Assembly (NCBI RefSeq): GCF_002797445.1
Contig: NZ_PGEP01000001.1
Location: 4,836,501 to 4,900,500 of the forward strand
Direction: 5' to 3'
Source of the DNA: Acidovorax sp. 69
GTDB taxonomy: Bacteria > Pseudomonadota > Gammaproteobacteria > Burkholderiales > Burkholderiaceae_C
Length of the DNA: 64,000 nt
Shown here in pieces: positions 37,543-46,798 of the stretch (position 1 is the first letter of the stretch; each line of letters begins with the position of its first letter). Below the pieces are notes generated by a model. The model worked only from the letters and a program-made list of their open reading frames with translations, did no database searches and had not been told where the DNA came from. Both the position numbers and the translations under genes were made by a program.

Positions 37543-39183
37543 TTACGGCAACGACTTCACACCCTCAAACGCCGCGTTCAATGCGGCCTCTGCGGCCAGC
37601 AAACGCTGCCGCGCTTCGCCCGACCAGGCGCGGTCCTTGGCGAGGACATCCTTGGCAACAGCCGCCATGCGCGTGACCTCCTGGGGTTGGGGCCCACCTG
37701 TGCCGGTGCGGGTGGCCACCATTTCGGCCGGAGACAAAGCGCGGCGGAATGCAGTTTCTCTTAGCGGCAGGCGCGGGTCCTTGAGGTCGTATTTCTTGCC
37801 CGCTTCGCGGTAAATGCGCACGGCTTCGGCGTACGGAAAATCCTTGGGGCGAATGTTGCGCTCCTTGGCAAACACCACCACGTCTGACGCAAAGTGGTGG
37901 CCCACGCGGAACGGCACACCATGGCTGCGTTGCAGGGCCTCGGCCAGTTCCATCGAGGTAGTCCACTCGGATTCGAGTTCGTCCAGCGCGCGTGCGGGGT
38001 CAATGCGCAGCGAGTCCAGCACATCGTCAAACTGTCTGAGCATCTCGACCCCTTGCACGAACGTCTTTGCGCTGGCCGGACTCCAGGTGTTCTTGTAGTC
38101 GATCATTCCCGGCGTCACGTTATGCGCCCGCCACAGTGACGCTTGCGCGGAAGCCACCACATCGCTGGCCTTGGCGCGGGTGTTCTGAATGATGCCGGGG
38201 TTGGCCTTTTGCGGCATGGCGCTGCTGGTGTAGGTTTTGGAGCTGGCCAGCAGCAACCAGGGCCGGGTCTGGTGGTACTGGGTGTGCACGTCCTGCATGA
38301 AAGCACCCACGCGGATCGCCGTGGAACTGGCAATGGATGTGGCCTCAATGGGAATGTCGTACGTACTGATCTGCCCCGCGTCCAACGAGTTCACGATGAG
38401 GCCGTCAAACCCCAGCAGCTGCGCCAGGCGCTCGCGGTTGATGCCCCAGCTGGAATTGGCCAGCACCGCCGTGCCCATGGGGCTGAGGTTGATGCGGGCA
38501 TAGGCCTCGCGAATGCGTGCCGAGTCGCGTGCGAACGAGTCGGCAAACGCCAACAGGTAGTGCCCGTAGCTGATGGGCATGGCCTGCACGCCATTGGTGT
38601 AGGCGGGCACATAGGTGGCCGTGTGGGCCTGCGCCGTGGTGATGAGCCGTGCGCGCACCTGGTCCAGCGCATCGGCAAAGTCCAGCATCTCCAGGCGCAA
38701 CTGCGCGGCGTTCAGGGTGGCGTGGATGTCCTGGCGGCTGCGCCCGGTGTGGATCAGCGTCGCTTCGGGGCCCACGGCATCGGTGATGATTTTTTCGACC
38801 TGCAGCACATCGGTGGGGCGCTTGCCGCCGGGCGTGGTGGCCTGGGTGATCGACAGCTCAACGCCGCGCGCAATGCGACCGGCCTGGGCCTTGGGGATGA
38901 TGCCCTGCTCGGCATTCACCACGGTCGACGCCATGTTGATGCGGCCAAACCAGTAGAACGTGTCTTGGGACTTGGACAAGGCGCTGGTGGCGTCCCCTTT
39001 GACCACGCCCTGAATCTTGGCGACCTGCGCCTGGCACTCGGCCGTGGTCTTGCACGCGGTGTCCAATGTATCGGCGGCGTTGGCCTGGCCCATGGCGAAG
39101 ATGGCCGCCATGACCGGGGCGAGGAGGACACGGGACGGGCGCGAAGGGGTCTTACCCAAAATTGAGCGCTGAAGTAACGGCAT
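37543..39183 (-). CDS. Exported argininosuccinate lyase / fumarase superfamily enzyme
   Basis: The 546-residue protein has a signal peptide (about 1-36, ending QANA before ADTLDTA) and then the aspartase/fumarase superfamily core. The signature loop reads SSAMPQKANPG and HTGRSRQD matches the argininosuccinate lyase GxSxND-type region. A CxxxxEC pair (CKTTAEC) just after the signal may form a disulfide. Family enzymes are cytosolic; export is unusual and implies an extracytoplasmic substrate such as an N-substituted aspartate or succinyl compound. AGGAGAC precedes ATG 39183. It is divergent from a LysR regulator at 39359 that probably controls it. The reaction is not known. Confidence 0.88.
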   Translation of the reverse strand: MPLLQRSILGKTPSRPSRVLLAPVMAAIFAMGQANAADTLDTACKTTAECQAQVAKIQGVVKGDATSALSKSQDTFYWFGRINMASTVVNAEQGIIPKAQAGRIARGVELSITQATTPGGKRPTDVLQVEKIITDAVGPEATLIHTGRSRQDIHATLNAAQLRLEMLDFADALDQVRARLITTAQAHTATYVPAYTNGVQAMPISYGHYLLAFADSFARDSARIREAYARINLSPMGTAVLANSSWGINRERLAQLLGFDGLIVNSLDAGQISTYDIPIEATSIASSTAIRVGAFMQDVHTQYHQTRPWLLLASSKTYTSSAMPQKANPGIIQNTRAKASDVVASAQASLWRAHNVTPGMIDYKNTWSPASAKTFVQGVEMLRQFDDVLDSLRIDPARALDELESEWTTSMELAEALQRSHGVPFRVGHHFASDVVVFAKERNIRPKDFPYAEAVRIYREAGKKYDLKDPRLPLRETAFRRALSPAEMVATRTGTGGPQPQEVTRMAAVAKDVLAKDRAWSGEARQRLLAAEAALNAAFEGVKSLP

Positions 39184-39338
39184 GGGTTTTGTCTCCTGAT
39201 TTCCTGCATACGGGTTTGCGCCCCGTGCGGGAATAAGATTCGTTAGTTGAATGACCCGAGGGAAGGCTTGCTGCCAACCGAAGGCACGCGATAGTTGCAC
39301 GGCATAGGGCGCAGGGCCAATACTTCTTTTCCAACGTG

Positions 39339-39353
39339 ATTCAAATTTTGAAT
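39339..39353. promoter_or_regulatory. 15-bp palindrome at the LysR gene start, candidate operator
   Basis: ATTCAAATTTTGAAT is a perfect palindrome around a central T, five bases before the LysR start codon and about 155 bases from the exported lyase start. Its form (ATTCAAA / TTTGAAT) fits a LysR T-n11-A site and suggests autoregulation. Confidence 0.65.
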
Positions 39354-39358
39354 AATCG

Positions 39359-40303
39359 ATGCCAGACCTGACCCCCTCTGTCCTGTTCAATCGCATCCTG
39401 GGGCGCGTGCGCCTGAAGCACCTGCAACTGGCGATTGCGATTGCCGACCTGCAAAGCCTGCACCGCGCGGCGTCTGCCATTGGCTTGAGCCAGCCTGCCG
39501 CGACCCACGCGCTGGCAGAGCTGGAGAACTCGCTGGGCGGCCCGCTCTTTGAAAGGCACGCCAAGGGCATGCGCTTGACGAGCCTGGGGGACGCGGTTCT
39601 CCCCTTGCTGCGCGCTTCGCTGATTCCCCTTCAAGCGGCGGCAGGCAATGCCGCCTTGATGCAGCAAGGGGCTGCGTCCGCGTTGATCCGCATCGGCAGC
39701 ATCGCGGCGGGCATCAACGGGGTGCTGGCGGCCGCCATACCGTCCTACTGCGCCCTGCACCCGAACGCTGCGATCGATGTCCATGAAGTCACGATCGACA
39801 ACCTGCTGGAGAGCATGCAGGAAGGCTCGTTGGACATGGCGATCTGCCGCGAGCCGACCCCGCTGCCGCAGGGCTTCGAGTTTCATGCCACGCTGCCCGA
39901 TGAATTCGTCATCGCATGCCGCCCGGAGCACCCGTTGGCGCAACAGACAACCGTCACAGGTGCTGATCTGCTGTCACAACGCTGGCTGGCCCCGCCACTC
40001 ACGGGGTTGGGCCCCCAACAGGTGGATAGCCTTTTTGACGATCTGGGCGGCGTACCGGAGCTGTGCCGAGTGTCGAGCCGCTCGACGGAAATCATCTACG
40101 CCATGCTGGCGGAAAGCGACATGCTGGTCTGCGTGCCAGCGAGCCTTGTACGGCCGTTGGTGCAGCGAAAGGATCTGGGCGTTTTGTCGTGGACGCCGCA
40201 GGGGGTCGCCCCGCTGGGGGTGTTGGTCAAAGCGGAGGTGTTTGCGAATGGCGCGCATCCTTGTCGTGCGTTTATCGGATGCGTGCTTTCTATGCGGGGG
40301 TGA
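39359..40303 (+). CDS. LysR-family regulator divergent from the exported lyase
   Basis: The 314-residue protein has a LysR DNA-binding region (LKHLQLAIAIADLQSLHRAASAIGLSQPAATHALAEL, about 18-55) and the effector domain through residue 300 (GSIAAGINGVLAAAIPSY, VSSRSTEIIYAMLAESDMLV). It is of the type that often controls an adjacent catabolic gene. The exported lyase is the likely target, with the palindrome at 39339 as binding site. Effector unknown. Confidence 0.93.
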   Translation: MPDLTPSVLFNRILGRVRLKHLQLAIAIADLQSLHRAASAIGLSQPAATHALAELENSLGGPLFERHAKGMRLTSLGDAVLPLLRASLIPLQAAAGNAALMQQGAASALIRIGSIAAGINGVLAAAIPSYCALHPNAAIDVHEVTIDNLLESMQEGSLDMAICREPTPLPQGFEFHATLPDEFVIACRPEHPLAQQTTVTGADLLSQRWLAPPLTGLGPQQVDSLFDDLGGVPELCRVSSRSTEIIYAMLAESDMLVCVPASLVRPLVQRKDLGVLSWTPQGVAPLGVLVKAEVFANGAHPCRAFIGCVLSMRG

Positions 40304-40397
40304 CGATGGTTGAGGGCTTATCGGAGAAAAAATATAAAGTCCGTTGTCGATGTTTCTTCAACTCTTCTTTCGCTTCATACGACTTTCACAGCAGATA

Positions 40398-41042
40398 TCA
40401 ATTCTCAGGATCACCGATCCCTACAGCTTGATGGTCACCCTTGATTTGAGAAGCCAAGACAGAGAGCAATGTTGATATAAATTTCGTCATAGTATTCGCT
40501 GCTTTTTCAACCACTTGAAATTCAACTGAATCAATTGCAGCAAGGTAAACGGTCAGGTCAGGATCATAGTGCCCACCTGCCCTGTTTCTCACATCTCTGA
40601 AATCGCCAATATCTTTCAATTCAGCAGCAAACTGCCGCCTAACTTCTCCAAGTTTCGCACTATCAATGACAATCCCTTTACCCCTCAAAAGACTTTCTAT
40701 CTTTTTAAAATAGGTCTTGGAAAACATTAGATCAAATTCATACAGTTTATGAAGTGCATTTTTATAGTGGACATTTGCAACAAACTGCCCTTTCCCTTGA
40801 AATCCCAACAATAACTCATATCCCAATTCATAATTGAAGACAGCCAGGAGCAGGATGAATTCGTGTAGTTCTTTATCGAAATCCGATTGTGCATGATCCA
40901 AATTAATTTTGGAGTTCATGACCATATCTCTGAAAACATCAACCGTATTTTTCTTAGATTTTAAAACAGCCTGCAATGTCGGGTTGCGATGCAATTCATC
41001 CAGCTTCCTCGTGGCTTCTGCGATTTGATCTTTAATATCCAC
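40398..41042 (-). CDS. AT-rich gene for a helical protein with a possible HEPN motif
   Basis: The 214-residue product is strongly helical (MDIKDQIAEATRKLDELHRN, LHEFILLLAVFNYELGYELLLGFQ). Around residue 150 it has RNRAGGH, which fits the R-x4-6-H motif of HEPN ribonucleases with the usual Asn after Arg. GTG 41042 follows AGGAG by six bases and a TATAAT box lies 34 bases upstream. Base composition is far lower in GC than both neighbours (many AAA, AAT, TTT codons), pointing to horizontal acquisition. No toxin partner or antitoxin is adjacent. The family call is tentative. Confidence 0.7.
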   Translation of the reverse strand: MDIKDQIAEATRKLDELHRNPTLQAVLKSKKNTVDVFRDMVMNSKINLDHAQSDFDKELHEFILLLAVFNYELGYELLLGFQGKGQFVANVHYKNALHKLYEFDLMFSKTYFKKIESLLRGKGIVIDSAKLGEVRRQFAAELKDIGDFRDVRNRAGGHYDPDLTVYLAAIDSVEFQVVEKAANTMTKFISTLLSVLASQIKGDHQAVGIGDPEN

Positions 41043-41075
41043 ATCAACTCCTGCAGGGCAGCAAAATTTAAACCC

Positions 41076-41081
41076 ATTATA
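41076..41081 (-). promoter_or_regulatory. Consensus -10 box (TATAAT) of the AT-rich gene
   Basis: TATAAT on the minus strand lies 33-39 bases upstream of the GTG start, preceded by AT-rich DNA with a weak TTGATT -35 candidate at nineteen-base spacing. Confidence 0.5.
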
Positions 41082-41146
41082 GAGCTTGCAATCGCTTATT
41101 AATCAATTATTGATAGTAATTTCGACTGAAAACAAAATGACTGCAC

Positions 41147-42583
41147 TTATGCCACCACTGGTTCTGAGTGCAGTCCGATAACCGCCCCCTCCACCACCCG
41201 CGCCAACAACGCCCCGCTATACAGCCCAGCCAGCGGAATCCACACCCGCACCGGATTCCCCTGCGCCACCTGCACGCTCTGGCCCAGCACGTCGCGCATC
41301 TGCTCCAGCCGCACCGTGATATTTCCACTAGGGTGCACCACCTCCATCAGGTCACCCACCGCAAAGTGGTTCTTGGTCTCCACCAGCACCCAGTCGCCTT
41401 CCAGCCCCACGTCGGCCTGGCCTTCGGCACCCAGCACCTCGCCCGCGAACTGGCTGCGCTGCGTAGCCGAGTGGCCGCTGATGTAGTTTTGATAATCGTT
41501 GGCCGGGCGGCGCTCCAGCAGGCCGCCGGTGTAGCCGCGGTTGGAAAGGCCTTCCAGCTCCAGCAGCAGCTCGGGGTTGAAGGGGCGGCCGGCCACGGCG
41601 TCGTCAATCGCGCGGCGGTAGACCTGGGCGGTGCGGGCCACGTAATACAGGCTCTTGGTGCGGCCTTCGATCTTGAGCGAATCGACGCCGATCTGCGTGA
41701 GGCGCGCCACATGCTCTACCGCACGCAGGTCCTTGCTGTTCATGATGTAGGTGCCGTGCTCATCTTCCATGATGGGCATCATCTGCCCGGGGCGGCCGGC
41801 CTCTTCGATGAGGTAGACCTTGTCGGCCTTGGGGTGGCGCTCGCCGTTGCCCAGGGTGGACGTGAAGGCTTGTTCTTCCTTTTGCTGCGCGGCCTCGAAG
41901 TTGAAATCGCCTTCCATTTTTTGCGCAATGGCTTCGCCCGTGGTGGGGTCGATGTCGGCGTCGTGGGTGGCGTAGTTCCAGCGGCAGGCGTTGGTGCAGG
42001 TGCCCTGGTTGGGATCGCGGTGGTTGAAGTAGCCGCTGAGCAGGCAGCGGCCCGAGTACGCAATACACAGCGCACCGTGCACGAAGACTTCGATCTCCAT
42101 GTCGGGGCATTCCTGGCGGATTTTTTCGATCTCGTCGAGGCTGAGTTCGCGCGAGAGGATGACGCGCTCGACACCCATCTTTTGCCAGAATTTCACCGCC
42201 GCCCAGTTGGTGGTGTTGGCCTGCACCGACAGGTGCACCACCTGCTCGGGCCACTTCTCCTTGACCATCATGATCAGGCCCGCGTCGGCCATGATGAGGG
42301 CGTCGGGTTTCAGCTCGATCACGGGCTCGATGTCGCGCAGGTAGGTGCGGATCTTGTCGTTGTGCGCAATCAGGTTGCTGGTCACAAAGAACTGCTTGCC
42401 GCGTGCATGCGCCTCGCCAATGCCCTGGCGAATCTGTTCGAGCTTGAACTCGTTGTTGCGCGCACGCAGGCTGTAGCGCGGCTGGCCTGCGTACACGGCG
42501 TCGGCGCCAAAGTCGTAGGCGGCGCGCATCTTGTCGAGCGAGCCAGCGGGCAGGAGCAGTTCGGGGGCTTTGAGCGTGGTCAT
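41147..42583 (-). CDS. trhP: tRNA hydroxylation protein TrhP (YegQ, peptidase U32 family)
   Basis: The 478-residue protein has the U32 layout: APELLLPAGSLDKMRAAYDFGADAVYAGQ at the start, then VHGALCIAYSGRCLLSGYFNHRDPNQGTCTNACRW with the conserved cysteines and HxxxxR pattern. The C-terminal region (FAGEVLG, VWIPLAGLYSGALLARVVEGA) is the family extension. U32 members of this group (TrhP, YegQ) add the 5-hydroxyl group to uridine 34 of tRNA using prephenate. ATG 42583 is chosen over an in-frame upstream start. A tRNA-modification gene, ttcA, is adjacent. Confidence 0.9.
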   Translation of the reverse strand: MTTLKAPELLLPAGSLDKMRAAYDFGADAVYAGQPRYSLRARNNEFKLEQIRQGIGEAHARGKQFFVTSNLIAHNDKIRTYLRDIEPVIELKPDALIMADAGLIMMVKEKWPEQVVHLSVQANTTNWAAVKFWQKMGVERVILSRELSLDEIEKIRQECPDMEIEVFVHGALCIAYSGRCLLSGYFNHRDPNQGTCTNACRWNYATHDADIDPTTGEAIAQKMEGDFNFEAAQQKEEQAFTSTLGNGERHPKADKVYLIEEAGRPGQMMPIMEDEHGTYIMNSKDLRAVEHVARLTQIGVDSLKIEGRTKSLYYVARTAQVYRRAIDDAVAGRPFNPELLLELEGLSNRGYTGGLLERRPANDYQNYISGHSATQRSQFAGEVLGAEGQADVGLEGDWVLVETKNHFAVGDLMEVVHPSGNITVRLEQMRDVLGQSVQVAQGNPVRVWIPLAGLYSGALLARVVEGAVIGLHSEPVVA

Positions 42584-42633
42584 GGGGTGGCCCAATCTAA
42601 AAATCGTTATCGGTGTCAGCAGGTTCGGCAGAT

Positions 42634-43572
42634 TCAGCGGGGCATAGCGGGCATCAGCGGCAAACCCGCGAGCATGCCCACGGCCTGCGCGGGGAATTCT
42701 TCCGCGTCAAACGCCTTGTCCCCATCGGCGTCCTGCACGCCATTGGGCACCATGCCCTTGAAGTCGAACTGGCGCGGGTCCATGAAGTGCGAAGGCACCA
42801 GGTTGCGCAGCGCCACGGCCATGTTCTCGATGCGGCCGGGGTACAGCTGCTGCCAGTCGCGCAGCATCAGGCCGATCTGCTTGCGCTGCAGGTTCTCCTG
42901 GCTGCCGCACAGGGTGCACGGGATGATGGGAAAAGCGCGGTGCTCGGCCCAGCGGCTCAGGTCGTCTTCGGCCACATAGGCCAGCGGGCGGATGATGAGG
43001 TGGTCGCCCCGGTCGCTTTGCACCTTGGGTGGCATGCCCTTGAGCTTGCCGCCAAAGAACATGTTCAAGAAAAAGGTTTGCAGCATGTCGTCGCGGTGGT
43101 GGCCGAGCGCTATTCTTGTGCAGCCCAACTCGTCGGCCACACGGTACAGGATGCCCCGGCGCAGGCGGCTGCACAGGCTGCACATGGTTTTGCCTTCGGG
43201 GATGTGCTCTTTGACGACGCTGTAGGTGTCTTGCGTTTCGATGTGAAAGGGCACGCCCACCTTCGTCAAATATTCGGGCAACACATGGGCCGGAAAGCCG
43301 GGCTGCTTCTGGTCGAGGTTGACGGCGATCAACTCAAACCGGTTGCCGTTGCGCTGCTGCAGCATGCGCAGCACATCCAGCATGGCGTAGCTGTCTTTGC
43401 CGCCCGACACGCACACCATGACCTTGTCGCCGTCTTCGATGAGGCCGAAGTCGCCAATGGCCTGGGCCACCTGGCGCACCAGGCGCTTTTCAAGCTTGAG
43501 CGCGGAGTGGGCGGCGGCTTTTTCGATGCCCTCAGCAACAGGGGTGTCGGGCAAGGTGGCAGTAACGGACAT
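42634..43572 (-). CDS. ttcA: tRNA 2-thiocytidine(32) synthetase TtcA
   Basis: The 312-residue protein has PP-loop SGGKDS, the CxxC pair [10 protein letters not shown] followed by LALGHHRDD, and a second [13 protein letters not shown], as in TtcA, which thiolates cytidine 32 of tRNA with an iron-sulfur cluster. It lies upstream of the trhP gene on the same strand, 50 bases apart, so the two tRNA-modification genes may be co-transcribed. Confidence 0.94.
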   Translation of the reverse strand: MSVTATLPDTPVAEGIEKAAAHSALKLEKRLVRQVAQAIGDFGLIEDGDKVMVCVSGGKDSYAMLDVLRMLQQRNGNRFELIAVNLDQKQPGFPAHVLPEYLTKVGVPFHIETQDTYSVVKEHIPEGKTMCSLCSRLRRGILYRVADELGCTRIALGHHRDDMLQTFFLNMFFGGKLKGMPPKVQSDRGDHLIIRPLAYVAEDDLSRWAEHRAFPIIPCTLCGSQENLQRKQIGLMLRDWQQLYPGRIENMAVALRNLVPSHFMDPRQFDFKGMVPNGVQDADGDKAFDAEEFPAQAVGMLAGLPLMPAMPR

Positions 43573-43681
43573 GGGAAGCAGGCGTGGGTGCTAGCAAGAG
43601 TGCAGGCGAAATTTCAACGGAGAGGCGTAAGGGTGCCGCAGACTCACCCGCCCGGCAATGCGCTACCGCAGAGCAGCGATG

Positions 43682-43750
43682 GTTTGATTGCTACGTTTTA
43701 TATAGCTGCCAGCGCTTATTGGATAAGCGCCAGAGGCCAATTTGAATCAG
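43682..43750 (+). repeat. Dispersed ATAGCTGC/AAGCGC repeat, type 1
   Basis: TATATAGCTGCCAGCGCTTAT, then GGATAAGCGCCAGAGGCCAA. AGCGCTTAT and ATAAGCGC pair into a hairpin. It directly follows the metH homocysteine-module stop (read on the minus strand). Confidence 0.8.
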
Positions 43751-43753
43751 ATT

Positions 43754-44818
43754 TTACGCTTCGGCAGGGTAGAACATCTTGCGTGTGGGCACACTCTCGA
43801 CGGCCTTGGCGATGGCGCCAATGTGGTCCGGCGTGGTGCCGCAGCAGCCACCCAGGATGTTCACCAAGCCTTCGGCCGCGAATTCATGCACCAATCGGCT
43901 GGTGATTTCGGGCGTTTCGTCAAAGCCGGTGTCGCTCATGGGGTTGGGCAGGCCGGCATTGGGGTAGCAGCTGATGAACGTGTCTTCGGCCACGCGGTTC
44001 AGCTCCTGAATGTAGGGACGCATCAACGTGGCGCCCAGCGCGCAGTTCAGGCCGATGGCCAGCGGGCGCGAATGGCGCACGCTGTGCCAGAAGGCCGTCA
44101 CGGTCTGGCCGCTCAGGATGCGGCCCGAGGCGTCGGTGACCGTGCCGCTGATGATGAGCGGCAGGCGCTGGCCGCTGTTTTCAAAGAACTCGTCGATGGC
44201 GAACAGCGCGGCTTTGGCGTTCAGCGTGTCGAAGATGGTTTCGACCAACAACAGGTCCGAGCCACCTTCGACCAGCGCCTCGACCTGCTCGTAATACGCT
44301 GCACGCAGCTGCTCAAAATCGACATTGCGCGCGCCGGGGTCGTTCACATCCGGGCTGATGCTGGCGGTTTTTGGGGTGGGGCCCAGGGCGCCCGCCACAA
44401 AACGGGGCTTGTCGGGCGTGCTGTATTTGTCGCAGGCGGCACGCGCCAGCTGGGCCGAGCGCACATTCATCTCGCGCGCCAGGTGGGCCATCTTGTAGTC
44501 CTCTTGCGCCACGGTGGTGGCGCCGAAGGTGTTGGTTTCAATGAGATCGGCGCCAGCGGCCAGGTAGCGCTCGTGGATATCGCGGATCACGTCGGGCCGC
44601 GTGATGCTGAGCAGCTCGTTGTTGCCCTTCACATCGCGCGGGAAGTCCTTGAACCGGTCGCCTGCCGCATCGGGGCCGGTATAGCCCTCGCCCCGGTACT
44701 GCGCCTCGCCCAGCTTGAAGCGCTGGATCATGGTGCCCATGGCGCCGTCCAGGATGACGATGCGTTGGGCGAGGATGTCGGGCAGTTGCGCGGCGCGCGT
44801 GTAGTGGAGGGCTTGCAT
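43754..44818 (-). CDS. metH: Methionine synthase MetH, homocysteine-binding part
   Basis: The 354-residue protein is the N-terminal homocysteine S-methyltransferase module of MetH, with zinc ligands Cys259 (LNCALGA) and Cys325/326 (GGCCGTTP), [13 protein letters not shown] at the start and [26 protein letters not shown]. It is a complete stand-alone gene that stops where the linker to the folate module would begin. The rest of MetH is at 24037-26775, about 17 kb away, on the same strand. The two must pair in trans. No riboswitch is evident upstream of this half. Confidence 0.94.
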   Translation of the reverse strand: MQALHYTRAAQLPDILAQRIVILDGAMGTMIQRFKLGEAQYRGEGYTGPDAAGDRFKDFPRDVKGNNELLSITRPDVIRDIHERYLAAGADLIETNTFGATTVAQEDYKMAHLAREMNVRSAQLARAACDKYSTPDKPRFVAGALGPTPKTASISPDVNDPGARNVDFEQLRAAYYEQVEALVEGGSDLLLVETIFDTLNAKAALFAIDEFFENSGQRLPLIISGTVTDASGRILSGQTVTAFWHSVRHSRPLAIGLNCALGATLMRPYIQELNRVAEDTFISCYPNAGLPNPMSDTGFDETPEITSRLVHEFAAEGLVNILGGCCGTTPDHIGAIAKAVESVPTRKMFYPAEA

Positions 44819-45187
44819 AGGGCGCTATTGTAAGAAACCGGGATGCGCGGGCCGTTGGTCCAGTGGCTGATCAGAACCCGCAAGCGGCTGATCGACAGCG
44901 ACAAGGTGTGCGGCGACTGCTTGTGGGTCCCTGCGGGCGCAAGCACCTGGCAAACAAGGGTTCGCCCCGTTCGCCGCAAGCCACGCGCAGCGCCGATGGA
45001 CCCAGTCCAGGCCCCCAAGAACCAACGGAACAAGCGCCGTTTGAGGCGCCTGCACGAGACCAACCCCGGGCAGGACGGCCCACGGACACCACCGGCGTCC
45101 CTGCTTTCTGGGCACGAAAGTGGGGGTTTTCCAAAGGCAAAGCGATTCGCTCCCAAACCCTAGGTACGGATCGCGGCAGGCTTGGCT
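44819..45187. other. Intergenic region, about 370 bases, without a convincing gene
   Basis: The region between the MetH module (leftward) and the acyl-CoA ligase (rightward) must hold two promoters. It has no RBS-backed ORF, no tRNA and no SAH riboswitch pattern. A 106-residue reading frame on the plus strand lacks family features and is not called. Confidence 0.5.
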
Positions 45188-46768
45188 ATGGTGAATCCCA
45201 TGCACCAAGACATTGAACATCTGCTGGCGCAGCCCTTCGGATCGCTACCCGAACTGATCGCGCAGCAAGCCGTGCACCGCCCCCACCACACCGCCCTGGT
45301 CCTGGACGGGCGCAGCCTGGACTACACCGCCTTGTGCGCTGGCATGGACCGCGTGGCCACCAGCCTGCAGCAGGGCGGCCTGCGGCCCGGCGACGTGGTC
45401 GCCCTCTGCGCCGGGACCTCCATCGAATATGTACTGGCTTACCTGGGCGCTTTGCGCGCTGGCATGGCGGTGGCACCGCTGGCCCCCTCGGCCACGGCCG
45501 AGCACCTGAGTGCCATGCTGGACAACTGCGGCGCACGCCTGGTGCTGCGCGATCATGAGATCGCCACGCAATGGCCGCTGCACGCGGGCACCGCACTGCG
45601 CTGCGTGGCCCTGGATGACGCACCCGAGGCAGGCGAGCCTTGGGGGCACTGGTTGGCTGCGCCAGGGGCCAACCCCGCACCCATAGCCCCCGCGCCCGAC
45701 TGGCCGTTCAACGTGATTTATTCATCGGGCACCACGGGCGTGCCCAAGGGCATCGTGCAGTCGTGGGCGATGCGCTGGGCCCATGTGCGCCGCGCCGCCA
45801 TCAATGGCTACGGGCCCGATGCCGTCTCGCTGTGCGCCACGCCGCTGTACTCCAACACCACGCTGGTCGCGGCATTGCCCACGCTGGCGCTGGGCGGCAC
45901 GCTGGTGCTGATGCGCAAGTTTGACGCGGCGCAGTATCTGGCACTGGCCGAGCGGCATGGCGCCACCCACACCATGCTGGTGCCCGTGCAATACCAGCGG
46001 CTGATGGCCTGCCCTGCGTTCGACGCCACAGATCTGAGCCGGCTGCAACACAAGTTCTGCACCAGTGCGCCTTTCAGCCCCCAGCTCAAGGCCGAAGTGC
46101 TGAGGCGCTGGCCCGGCCGGCTCATCGAGTACTACGGCCTGACCGAGGGCGGCGTGCGCTGCGAGCTGCATTGCCATGCATTTCCGAACAAGCTGCACAC
46201 CGTGGGCCGCCCCGGCGAAGGTGCCGACATCCGTTTCATCGACGAGCAGGAGCGCGAGCTGCCCACGGGGGCCCAGGGTGAGATCGTGGGCCGCTCGGCC
46301 GGCATGATGAGCGGCTACCACCGCCTGCCCGACAAGACGCGCGAGGCCGAGTGGTTCGACAGCCAGGGCCAACGCTTCATCCGCAGTGGCGACGTGGGCC
46401 GGTTGGACGAGGACGGTTTTATCGTGCTCGGCGACCGCAAGAAGGACATGATCATCACGGGCGGCTTCAACGTCTACCCAAGCGATATCGAGAGCCTGCT
46501 GTGCCAGCACCCGCAAGTGGCTGAGTGCGCCGTGGTGGGGGTGCCTTCCGAGCAGTGGGGTGAGACCCCCGTCGCCTACGTGGTGGCGCGGCCCGGCTCA
46601 CAGCCCACGGCCGCAGAGCTGCGCGAATGGCTCAACGCCCGCGTGGGCAAGACCCAGCGCGTGGCCGACCTGCAACTGATCGAACGCCTGCCGCGCAGCG
46701 AGATCGGCAAGGTGCTCAAGCGCACGCTGCGCGAGCAGTACCTGCAGGTCGCCCGCATGACCGACTGA
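45188..46768 (+). CDS. AMP-dependent acyl-CoA ligase
   Basis: The 526-residue enzyme has YSSGTTGVPKGIVQS, YYGLTEGGVRCELH, RSGDVGRLDEDGFIVLGDRKKDMIITGG, the terminal NARVGKTQRVADLQ and the catalytic lysine region EIGKVLKRTLRE. It activates an organic acid as CoA ester. It starts a rightward run of ligase, Bug receptor and PaaI-type thioesterase. The start is uncertain among ATG 45188, ATG 45200 and a TTG 6 bases upstream. Substrate unknown. Confidence 0.9.
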   Translation: MVNPMHQDIEHLLAQPFGSLPELIAQQAVHRPHHTALVLDGRSLDYTALCAGMDRVATSLQQGGLRPGDVVALCAGTSIEYVLAYLGALRAGMAVAPLAPSATAEHLSAMLDNCGARLVLRDHEIATQWPLHAGTALRCVALDDAPEAGEPWGHWLAAPGANPAPIAPAPDWPFNVIYSSGTTGVPKGIVQSWAMRWAHVRRAAINGYGPDAVSLCATPLYSNTTLVAALPTLALGGTLVLMRKFDAAQYLALAERHGATHTMLVPVQYQRLMACPAFDATDLSRLQHKFCTSAPFSPQLKAEVLRRWPGRLIEYYGLTEGGVRCELHCHAFPNKLHTVGRPGEGADIRFIDEQERELPTGAQGEIVGRSAGMMSGYHRLPDKTREAEWFDSQGQRFIRSGDVGRLDEDGFIVLGDRKKDMIITGGFNVYPSDIESLLCQHPQVAECAVVGVPSEQWGETPVAYVVARPGSQPTAAELREWLNARVGKTQRVADLQLIERLPRSEIGKVLKRTLREQYLQVARMTD

Positions 46769-46798
46769 CTTTTTCCCCACCCCGACCCGGAGACCGCC

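Noticed and set aside
41168..42979. 603-residue plus-strand frame opposite trhP and ttcA
   Set aside because: No domain; antisense to two recognised genes.
43754..44818. Reading the short MetH gene as a truncated pseudogene
   Set aside because: It is intact, ends at the module boundary, keeps all zinc cysteines and has its complementary part at 24037-26775.
44843..45163. 106-residue plus-strand frame in the 370-base gap
   Set aside because: No RBS, no family features, Arg/Pro-rich composition; not called.
44819..45187. Possible second SAH riboswitch upstream of the MetH homocysteine module
   Set aside because: The GGAGCGCTGCA and AACGGCGCTCACC blocks are not found on the minus strand here.
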